From Hominiventricola aquisgranensis (GTDB lineage: Bacteria; Bacillota; Clostridia; Lachnospirales; Lachnospiraceae), in NCBI RefSeq assembly GCF_040096225.1, contig NZ_JBBMFC010000006.1:1-64000 (forward strand): a stretch of DNA of 64,000 nt, read 5' to 3'. Every line of letters starts with the position of its first letter. Position 1 is the first letter of the stretch. The notes beneath the pieces were generated by a model, which was given only the letters and a program-made list of their open reading frames with translations, did no database searches and was not told the origin of the DNA. Position numbers and translations under genes: made by a program. Below, in pieces: positions 57,463-64,000 of this stretch.

Positions 57463-58883
57463 GGCAGAACACCTCCATAGCACTCATCTGTCAGGATCTT
57501 TAAAAATTCTTCTGGGAGCAGGTGTTCGCCATCGTAATAGCGGTCATAATCATGACGGTGAGCAAAATTCGCTTCATAAAGCGGAAGCTCTTTGTAGCGT
57601 TTCAGAAGAAGCGGCAGCGGTTCACCAGCGGCTTCCATCTGTTCAATAGTAAGACAGATCGCTGCATTTACTTCATGGCGGCTTCCCACGCATTCAAAAG
57701 GCTTCTCGCTCTGAAGGCCGGTCAGTTTGTCAAAGCAGTCTTCCATAGAAGCGTCTTCCAGCATATCCGTACCGAAGATCTCTGTGAGTCTCTTGTGACT
57801 TAAGAACGGGGACAGGATCAGGAACACGAACAGGCATTTCGGGCAGTGTCCGCACCAGATATCCTGCTTGCTTCCCGCATTGCAGCTGCGGAAAATATTA
57901 TGATAAGCAGTTGCGCCTGCGAAATATTTTGCAATCTGAAATTCAGACAGCGGGCGAAGCATACTGAAATAATAGACACCGCTTTCCAGCCAGTCCTGTT
58001 CATAAGTGTGGAAATCCTGTTCAAATTCAAAGCTCTTGGAGTACTGATGGTTGACCGTACTTCCAGCAACGGTACTTTCATTGGCACTGGACTCGTTGGA
58101 GAGCGCCACGTATTTAAGGCCGTACATTCTTGCAGTGATTACAGAAGAAAAGGCAACCAGCGCAGAGAAGGGCGTGTGACCATTTAAGAAGCCCTGTTTG
58201 TTAAGCTCCAGCATATTTTTATCAAGTGTACGCTTCACATGGATGCTGTGATCCTCGGAAAGTCCGGAGACTTTGACTGTGGACAGGGTAGCACCTCTTG
58301 GATTGATAATATAAGTATAGAGAGGATGTCTGCTCTTTTTCAGCATTTCGATGGTGCAGGCAGAGTCTTTTCCCCCACCCACCGGAATCAGACAACCGCA
58401 GTCAGAAGCAGCCGGATCTGTCACATTTTTTTCCGCCTTCGCAGTGAAGACATTGGCAATCTTCTGGATATCAGCAGACGGCTCGCAGACCAGTTCCATA
58501 AAGGTGTCATGATCTGCTTCAATGCCGTTGGTATAGAAGAATTCACCCAGTCCCTGATAATAAAGCTTTTTCCACCAGGAAATCTGAGCATCATTGATGA
58601 TACCGGCTTTCACCACCACTTTCGGCGGGCAGGCGATCTTCCAGTAGCTGACAAGCTCCACCATTCCCAGAGAGAAGATTGTGCGGAGCAGAGTCGGATC
58701 TTCTGACCAGCAAGTACAATCTTCTGCTTTTTTCGGGAAGCACCAGGTAGGTGCGAAAGAAGACAGTCCCGGAATCTCAAAATGATAAGTTACCGCAAGA
58801 TCGGAGGCTGTCTCATGAACTTCATAATGCGTATAGTAGAATACCGGATAATCCTTCCGGCAGGATGTATAAGTTTTTTCCAT
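57456..58883 (-). CDS. MurL-like UDP-MurNAc-L-Ala-L-Glu epimerase
   Basis: A 475-residue cytosolic protein. A PP-loop-like PVGGGKDSACTIEMLKKS (about 188-205) fits an ATP-to-AMP activating enzyme. A late CGHCPKCLFVF (about 370-380) could bind zinc. MurL epimerises the L-Glu of the dipeptide intermediate with ATP use. The overlap with a MurD-like ligase and the neighbouring D-glutamate cyclase-like gene support the call. The ATG at 58881-58883 follows AAGGGG; an ATG eight codons upstream is an alternative. Confidence 0.7.
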   Translation of the reverse strand: MEKTYTSCRKDYPVFYYTHYEVHETASDLAVTYHFEIPGLSSFAPTWCFPKKAEDCTCWSEDPTLLRTIFSLGMVELVSYWKIACPPKVVVKAGIINDAQISWWKKLYYQGLGEFFYTNGIEADHDTFMELVCEPSADIQKIANVFTAKAEKNVTDPAASDCGCLIPVGGGKDSACTIEMLKKSRHPLYTYIINPRGATLSTVKVSGLSEDHSIHVKRTLDKNMLELNKQGFLNGHTPFSALVAFSSVITARMYGLKYVALSNESSANESTVAGSTVNHQYSKSFEFEQDFHTYEQDWLESGVYYFSMLRPLSEFQIAKYFAGATAYHNIFRSCNAGSKQDIWCGHCPKCLFVFLILSPFLSHKRLTEIFGTDMLEDASMEDCFDKLTGLQSEKPFECVGSRHEVNAAICLTIEQMEAAGEPLPLLLKRYKELPLYEANFAHRHDYDRYYDGEHLLPEEFLKILTDECYGGVLPC

Positions 58884-58939
58884 AAAAATAGACCCCTTTT
58901 GTGTCATTGTTTCCGGAGTCTATTTTACCACAGGAATAT

Positions 58940-59761
58940 TTAATTGGAAAGGCTGTCCTGAAGAGCATTTACAATTTCTTCTTCAACTTCAGCCGGATAA
59001 CCGTCCACAGTGCATACATGGACTTTGTTTACACCATCGATACTTCCGATGGCTACAGTCTGCTCCAGGTACTTGTGCATGTTCTCATAGGAAGGAAATA
59101 CATGAACGCCTGTCAGCTTCTCCAGGTAAGCGGTCATTCCGAATGCACCCCAGTTGGATACGGTTGCGATAACCAGATGATCCACTTTGTTTACACAGGG
59201 AACCAAAGAAAGCTTCTTGGAAATTACATCTTTGAGATTACCCATGCCAATCTCATTTCCACCGTCACCGACACCCCAGGTCGGAAGACCTTTTTTGTGA
59301 GCCAGACTGAAGAGCTGATCAATCGTAGCAGTGTTTTCACGAATGCTGACTCCACGCATATTTGCATAATCGTTCTGACTGTTGATACCACAGCGTTCGA
59401 TAGAGATCAGACCGACCGGATCCCGCTTTAAGAGCAGGTCCTGATAGAAAGAGGCGTCTGCATCGAAGGGAACATATTCTACTTCCAGTCCCATAGGCTC
59501 AAAATAATCCTTGCACAAAGCATCTGTTACGATCACGGGCTGATATCCTAATTTTTTCAAAGCCTGCGCAAGTACTTCCGTTCCAAGAGGACCATCGGTC
59601 TCGGCATAACCGGCTACATAAAAACCGGTGGTGAGGAAGATCACTCCATGAGGAAGATTCAGAAGAGCTTCTACAGCTTCTTCGCAGAATGCTTTCGGCA
59701 TGTACGGGCGGAGCACATCCATACCTCTTTGAGAATGACGTAAAATAATATCTTCGATCAT
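58940..59761 (-). CDS. D-glutamate cyclase-like protein (DUF4392)
   Basis: A 273-residue protein with PHGVIFLTTGFYVAGYAETDGPLG (key T-G-F, D-G-P-L-G, about 37-61) and the family block WGVGDGGNEIGMGN (about 164-177), matching the D-glutamate cyclase C-terminal family. Members convert D-Glu to 5-oxo-D-proline. It lies 56 bases upstream of the MurL-like gene on the same strand, so the three genes likely form a D-glutamate operon. ATG 59759-59761 follows AGAGGTTATACAT. Confidence 0.75.
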   Translation of the reverse strand: MIEDIILRHSQRGMDVLRPYMPKAFCEEAVEALLNLPHGVIFLTTGFYVAGYAETDGPLGTEVLAQALKKLGYQPVIVTDALCKDYFEPMGLEVEYVPFDADASFYQDLLLKRDPVGLISIERCGINSQNDYANMRGVSIRENTATIDQLFSLAHKKGLPTWGVGDGGNEIGMGNLKDVISKKLSLVPCVNKVDHLVIATVSNWGAFGMTAYLEKLTGVHVFPSYENMHKYLEQTVAIGSIDGVNKVHVCTVDGYPAEVEEEIVNALQDSLSN

Positions 59762-59909
59762 ATGTATAACCTCTTTCCTTTGCCTTTTTGCGCACATTAT
59801 AGTTGTATGTGAGGGGAAAGGCAAGAAGGAAAGACGCAATAATGAAAAGATTCAAAAAAGACAGTTTGAAATAAAATATTTTTCTTGAAAAAGAACAGAA
59901 CAAAAAAAT

Positions 59910-60860
59910 TTAAATCAGCCCAAAGGAGCGCAGCAGGTAGATCCAGCCAGTCATGGTGACAGAAGAAAACATGGTGGACAATACAATCGCATTGGAGGTG
60001 AGGACTTCATCATTTCCCATATTTTTTGCCATGATATAGCTGGAAATGGTAGTCGGAGATCCAAGCATGATCAGGATCGCTACCAGTTCACTCTGACGGA
60101 ATCCAAGATACAGGGCAGCCGGGAAGAACACAGCCGGAAGAATCACCAGCTTGATCGTGGATGCCACCATAGCCGGGCGGAACTTGCGGATCGCATCTGA
60201 CAGATGAAAACTTGCACCTACATTCAGAAGTGCCAGCGGAGTGGCCGTGTTGGACATATAGGCGATGGCTTTCATCGGAATTGTTGGCATGGTAAGATGC
60301 AGAACGTTAAACAGCAGTCCTGCCAGAATGCCAAGAATGATCGGATTTTTAGCCACGTTGATACAGGCTCTGCGGATCTGGGCTTTTTTGTCCAGTCCAA
60401 TCTGATCGCGGGAGTGGAAAGTCAGGATCACAACAGAGAAAATGTTGTAAAAAGGAACGGCCGATACGATCATCAGAGGAGCCATACCGGAATCACCATA
60501 AATATTCTGTACAAATGCCATGCCGAGGATGGCTGCACTTCCTCTGGCGGATGCCTGTACAAAAGCACCGACCATGGACTTGTCCTTCATAAAGATCCAG
60601 GTCAGGATCCAGATCACAAGGAACATAATGATGGTTGTGAACATACAGAATAAAATAAATTTAAGATTAAAGACATCACTCATATCAGCGGTAGAAATGT
60701 CATAGAACAACAGGGCAGGCAGTGCCACCTTAAATACAAATTTATCTGATACTCTTGTAAATTCTTCAGAAAGGAATCCTGTTTTCATCAGAATATTTCC
60801 GAGAATCATGACCAGAAAGATGGGCGCAGTCGCATTGAGACTGAAGATAAAATTTTCCAT
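59910..60860 (-). CDS. AEC-family permease (auxin efflux carrier type)
   Basis: A 316-residue membrane protein with ten hydrophobic segments in two halves, ALPALLFYDIS (about 45-55), and a late LGSPTTISSYIMAKNMGND (about 265-283) typical of AEC carriers. Bacterial members move malate and other organic anions; the substrate here is unknown. A TATAAT (60913-60918) lies upstream on this strand. Confidence 0.85.
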   Translation of the reverse strand: MENFIFSLNATAPIFLVMILGNILMKTGFLSEEFTRVSDKFVFKVALPALLFYDISTADMSDVFNLKFILFCMFTTIIMFLVIWILTWIFMKDKSMVGAFVQASARGSAAILGMAFVQNIYGDSGMAPLMIVSAVPFYNIFSVVILTFHSRDQIGLDKKAQIRRACINVAKNPIILGILAGLLFNVLHLTMPTIPMKAIAYMSNTATPLALLNVGASFHLSDAIRKFRPAMVASTIKLVILPAVFFPAALYLGFRQSELVAILIMLGSPTTISSYIMAKNMGNDEVLTSNAIVLSTMFSSVTMTGWIYLLRSFGLI

Positions 60861-60950
60861 AATACATACATCTCCTGTGTAAAAATGTGTCAGCGAAAAA
60901 ACGCATTGACTCATTATAGCACTAATTCTGGATAATAAACAGATAAATTT

Positions 60951-60977
60951 TCCGGCGGAAGCATAGGCTCCGCCGGA
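60951..60977 (-). terminator. Terminator between leftward genes
   Basis: CCGGCGGA pairs with TCCGCCGG; on the minus strand it is followed by AAAATTTATC. It ends the 60990-61829 transcript before the permease gene. Confidence 0.7.
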
Positions 60978-60989
60978 TCTTATCAGGTC

Positions 60990-61829
60990 TTATTGTTTTT
61001 TTGAACAGCAGGGAGATCCGCTGTTGTTGCAGTTATTTTTCAGAAGTTCTTCATTACCGGGCGGTCCCAGCTCCAACGGTCTGATGTCAAGCTCCAGAAG
61101 ATCACCATTTACAAAGGTAAGACACAGACTGTCATCTTCTGGGATAAGGCTTCCTTTGGGAACGGGAATTTTCCCCTTCTGAGGAACCAGATACTGGGAG
61201 AAATAAACGCAGCTTATGATGACGGTGAGGCCAACGGTGATCTGACTTCCCGGCACATTCAGATCCAGTACTTTTGGATAAGCGATAGCTGTAAGTCCCT
61301 GCACCATATTGTTATTTTCGGAGAGAAAACCAAGATAGGTGATCTTAGGCGTGGTGGCAGTGGCATCTGTGTAGGAGATGCCATAAGGAGTAAACAGATC
61401 GAAGGATACTGAACTGGGATTGGTATCTTCATTATAGGATTCATCTGTAGATGGAGGCAGATAGGTCACAGCCTCTGTGTACGAGCCAAGAAGCTGTCCG
61501 GAGCAGCTATAAAGCCTGATCAGAAGAGTAACCGTCAGATTCTGCAGAGTGATTTCTGTACAGTTGGGGCGTCCGGCAATGGTGGTAACTGTAGAATTGC
61601 CGAAGGTGACATCCAGAACCTGTACGGTCGCCTTTTCAGCGGTGGTCTGTGTGGCAAATGCAGTATTTGTCACGGTGATGGTACGGCAGACGTTGATGCC
61701 GATCTCATCATAGATCAGAGGCGCATACAGCGGCAGAAGATCAGGAGTTCCGCAAAGTGGAGATGTACAGACATCCACACAGGGTGTTTCCTGGTGACAG
61801 GACTGTCCTCTTGCACAATATTTTGGCAT
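60990..61829 (-). CDS. Uncharacterised Cys-framed beta-rich protein (279 aa)
   Basis: The N-terminus has a cysteine cluster (MPKYCARGQSCHQETPCVDVC) and the C-terminus another (NNCNNSGSPCCSKKQ). Between them lies a Thr/Val-rich body of beta repeats (about 45-250). There is no signal peptide. I recall similar uncharacterised proteins in Lachnospiraceae and suspect a spore-surface or structural role, but nothing in the sequence proves it. SD: AAAGGAGC. Confidence 0.6.
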   Translation of the reverse strand: MPKYCARGQSCHQETPCVDVCTSPLCGTPDLLPLYAPLIYDEIGINVCRTITVTNTAFATQTTAEKATVQVLDVTFGNSTVTTIAGRPNCTEITLQNLTVTLLIRLYSCSGQLLGSYTEAVTYLPPSTDESYNEDTNPSSVSFDLFTPYGISYTDATATTPKITYLGFLSENNNMVQGLTAIAYPKVLDLNVPGSQITVGLTVIISCVYFSQYLVPQKGKIPVPKGSLIPEDDSLCLTFVNGDLLELDIRPLELGPPGNEELLKNNCNNSGSPCCSKKQ

Positions 61830-61933
61830 AAGTTTAAGCTCCTTTCTGAAAGAAAGTCTCTATATAGAGTATGTGGACCATTCATTTTTGGTTATGGAGT
61901 TTCATATAATGAAAAAAAGAGTGGAGGTTATGG

Positions 61934-62674
61934 ATGAGTCTGTTATTTGAACTGGAACAGCACCAGAAGCTGGTGGTCTATGAAGAAGGAAATCAGATCC
62001 TGGCTGTTCGTCTTCCGCTTCGGCGCGGTGGAGAATTCCGTATGAGGGACGGCTGTCTGTCAGATCTGACAGGGGTGATCTACAGAGGGAATATCCGTCT
62101 TGCCTGGCAGTCACTGGAACATCATATTATTCTGTCAGGGACGGAGGAGCAAAGTGATCGGATCGTGCTGAGCGATGGATATCATGTAAGGCAGTACGGT
62201 GGACTGAAACTGGTGGCAAAGGATCAGGGACTCTGGCTTTTGTACTCTGCAAAAGAGCCGGAAAAGGATGTATGGCATGCCTATGTACAGCAGATGGAAG
62301 AGGAGATGGGAGAACCACAGGAATTACCAGGAACGTATGAAAAACGGCCGGTGCTGCAGGCAGTTCAGGAGGGAGGATACACATTTCTTTTGGTAGGAGC
62401 AGAAGGAGAAGAGCAATTGTACCAGTGGGAAAAAACATGGATATTGTTGGCGGAAGAAAATCAGGAAGAGAAGCTGCTACCTGGAGAACTTCAGAACCAG
62501 CTGGATCTTAGACAGGCACAGCTGGAAGAAAAAGACCGGCAGATCGCATATATCCGTGAAGAGTATGAAAAGCTCCGGCAGATTGCTCTGAAGCTGCAGG
62601 AAGACGGTAGAAGAATGAAGGAATATATCGGAATAAAACGAAAAAAAGAATACCCGCCGGAAAGCGGATCATGA
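61934..62674 (+). CDS. Uncharacterised protein with C-terminal coiled coil (246 aa)
   Basis: The N-terminal half is beta-rich (LLFELEQHQKLVVYEEGNQ, GVIYRGNIRLAWQSL, about 3-60). A linker follows, and the last ~70 residues are a coiled coil (LDLRQAQLEEKDRQIAYIRE). It resembles a DUF6128-type protein of Lachnospiraceae; function unknown. GGAGG lies eight bases upstream of the ATG. Confidence 0.6.
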   Translation: MSLLFELEQHQKLVVYEEGNQILAVRLPLRRGGEFRMRDGCLSDLTGVIYRGNIRLAWQSLEHHIILSGTEEQSDRIVLSDGYHVRQYGGLKLVAKDQGLWLLYSAKEPEKDVWHAYVQQMEEEMGEPQELPGTYEKRPVLQAVQEGGYTFLLVGAEGEEQLYQWEKTWILLAEENQEEKLLPGELQNQLDLRQAQLEEKDRQIAYIREEYEKLRQIALKLQEDGRRMKEYIGIKRKKEYPPESGS

Positions 62675-62695
62675 AAAGCTTTCCAGCGGGTATTC
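62648..62695. terminator. Bidirectional terminator between convergent genes
   Basis: GAATACCCGC-C-GGAAAGC pairs with GCTTTCC-A-GCGGGTATTC, a 17-bp stem with one internal mismatch. It begins within the last codons of the rightward gene and lies just beyond the sortase stop. Confidence 0.8.
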
Positions 62696-62707
62696 TGATA
62701 TTCAGAG

Positions 62708-63631
62708 TTAATAAAGTTTTTTCGCATGAACAACGAACCGTTTTTCACCACTCTTGGTACAGGTGGAAAGGGAGATCACAGAATCATCCTTAGTCACTTC
62801 CACACCGGTATCATATAAAGAAGCAGTCTTCAGAGAATCCAGGAACGAAGCGTAAGTATCATTTGCCCGATAACCGATCGTATAGGTAATATCGGTTGCG
62901 TCTGCTTCATGTGCAGAGAAGATCTCATAGCAGTGAGAACCATCAGCCAGATCTACATAAATGTATGGATGAGCCTCTGCGTAGCTCTGGTCACTGTAGT
63001 TCTTCAGTCCTGCAAACATAGATCCATTTTTCATGTTGTGTCCATAAATAATAGTATGCAGATCTGAAAAATCAGCAGCATTGGAAGCCTCAACAAAAAT
63101 GCTTCCAGACCGGTTGGTCTTGTTGTCAAAGGTATGAGTCAGATAGTAGGTATTATCTGTGGTATGTACCAGAGGATAGCTTACAGAAGTATCCGGAATC
63201 TCGATCCAGCCTACTGCATCACTGTTGATTCCCTGAAGTGAAGCCAGATCAATTCTGGTCATAGGAGCAGCCACATCGGAACCATCACCTTCTTCATCTT
63301 CGGAAGAAGCTGCATTGGCAAGTACGGTCTCAGGATCAGCAGGTGCCTCGGTCACATATTTGCGAAGACTCTTATATTCGCTTTCACCAGACTGATAGCC
63401 AAGTAAAATAGAAGCTAATTTCCAGACACTGAACAGTAAGATACAGACACACAGTCCAAGTGCCAGCCCTAACAGAAGCATCCGTCTCTGACGTGCTTTT
63501 CTGCGCTTGGCAGAACTTCTCTTCCGTCTGTGAGCATTCGTGTGCACAGTGTCATCCCTTCTATTAGATACCGGTCGTCTGCCGGTTGTTTTTTCCATAT
63601 TCAGTTTTTGTTTTTTTTCTTTCTTTGTCAT
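62708..63631 (-). CDS. srtB: Class B sortase
   Basis: 307 residues. A basic N-terminal region (about 1-48) and a single membrane helix (about 49-75) precede an extracellular sortase domain. Catalytic residues are seen: His in IIYGHNMKNG (about 197), Cys in LSTCTKSGEKRF (about 288) and the Arg of EKRF. The Y-G-H-N-M and S-T-C spacing is of SrtB type. It anchors surface proteins or builds pili; no substrate gene lies in the window. Confidence 0.88.
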   Translation of the reverse strand: MTKKEKKQKLNMEKTTGRRPVSNRRDDTVHTNAHRRKRSSAKRRKARQRRMLLLGLALGLCVCILLFSVWKLASILLGYQSGESEYKSLRKYVTEAPADPETVLANAASSEDEEGDGSDVAAPMTRIDLASLQGINSDAVGWIEIPDTSVSYPLVHTTDNTYYLTHTFDNKTNRSGSIFVEASNAADFSDLHTIIYGHNMKNGSMFAGLKNYSDQSYAEAHPYIYVDLADGSHCYEIFSAHEADATDITYTIGYRANDTYASFLDSLKTASLYDTGVEVTKDDSVISLSTCTKSGEKRFVVHAKKLY

Positions 63632-63777
63632 AACATCACCCTGCTCCATTCTAACAGATTTGTTTCTTAAAAGGAAGAGCTTAAGAATCTTTTAAGAAAG
63701 ATTTCCTGCTTTTTTTTCTACAAGAAAGGAAATACTTATGATACAATGGGATGCATAACATTGATAAGGAGAAGAAT

Positions 63778-64000
63778 ATGAAAAAGAAAATCGTTATGCT
63801 GATGCTGGCAGCAGCACTTGCGGCAACAGCAGTAGCAGGCTGTGGAAAAAATAATATCTCACAGGAACAGACAACAGAAGCAGAGAATTCCAACCGCATC
63901 TATGGTGTGATCACCGACGTATCTGCGTCTGAGCAGACCATTACCGTGGACAACCAGTCAGAGGTATCTTCCACAGGAGAGATGATCCTGACCATTGATC
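63778..64000 (+). CDS. Lipoprotein, truncated by the window end
   Basis: The ATG at 63778 follows AAGGAGAAGAAT. A lipoprotein signal (MKKKIVMLMLAAALAATAVA then GCGK) has its lipobox cysteine at residue 22. The mature part starts with a short polar linker, then IYGVITDVSASEQTITVDNQ. The frame is open to the end of the window (74 codons seen), so the function cannot be judged. Confidence 0.75.
   Translation, partial: MKKKIVMLMLAAALAATAVAGCGKNNISQEQTTEAENSNRIYGVITDVSASEQTITVDNQSEVSSTGEMILTID

Noticed and set aside
63661..63735. Second phage attachment site
   Set aside because: CTTAAGAATC and a T-run resemble the attB neighbourhood, but the 20-bp core is not present.

Overview
The window is a Firmicutes chromosome segment, most likely from a gut Lachnospiraceae (inferred from gene content and style, not from a marker gene). 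It carries a 50.3 kb prophage (230-50523) bounded by a 20-bp direct repeat (attL 230-249, attR 50504-50523). The first 217 bases are the 3' end of a group II intron (domains V and VI). Host chromosome resumes at 50524.

The phage is a temperate contractile-tailed (myovirus-type) mosaic. Left end: leftward tyrosine integrase, structured intergenic DNA, TTG-started XRE repressor, and two consensus divergent promoters sharing three operator copies. Then come rightward early genes: small ORFs, a tRNA-like RNA without an anticodon arm, an HTH regulator, a cell-wall hydrolase, and a broken SNF2 helicase. Replication genes follow (CHC2/TOPRIM/DUF927 primase-helicase), next to nine copies of an 11-bp iteron that looks like an origin (12775-13070). 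Small accessory genes (HD, ASCH, YopX, VRR-NUC) lead to a DUF1492/RinA-type late regulator. A leftward island (18042-21809) encodes an amidoligase-like enzyme, a gamma-glutamylcyclotransferase-like enzyme, an LPD11 protein and small proteins. Its intergenic gaps hold three tRNA-like acceptor/T-arm minihelices and repeated hairpin/A-tract/SD leaders. Degenerate ~45-bp repeats and a probable cos region precede the late operon: ParB-methyltransferase, lambda-type terminase and portal, protease, gpT-like capsid, P2-like sheath, tube, E/E' chaperone with a -1 frameshift, tape measure, LysM hub, baseplate, fibres, lysis.

The most exciting part is 45290-48602. The last tail-fibre gene has four alternative C-terminal cassettes arranged as two convergent pairs around a tyrosine recombinase gene. 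Each cassette starts at the same 13-bp site and is open in the frame encoding Gln-Asn-Lys-Asn, so site-specific inversion should place any of the four behind the fixed N-terminus. This is a self-contained shufflon-like receptor-binding-protein switch. One fibre gene just upstream is itself flanked by a 27-bp inverted repeat.

The host flank encodes a secreted SH3b-repeat protein, an S1-domain protein, an AGCS Na+/amino-acid symporter behind a glycine riboswitch, a ComEC-like metallo-hydrolase, a cytidylate-kinase-like protein, and a D-glutamate cluster (MurD2-like ligase, MurL-like epimerase, D-glutamate cyclase-like protein). Then follow an AEC permease, two uncharacterised proteins, a class B sortase and the start of a lipoprotein cut by the window edge.
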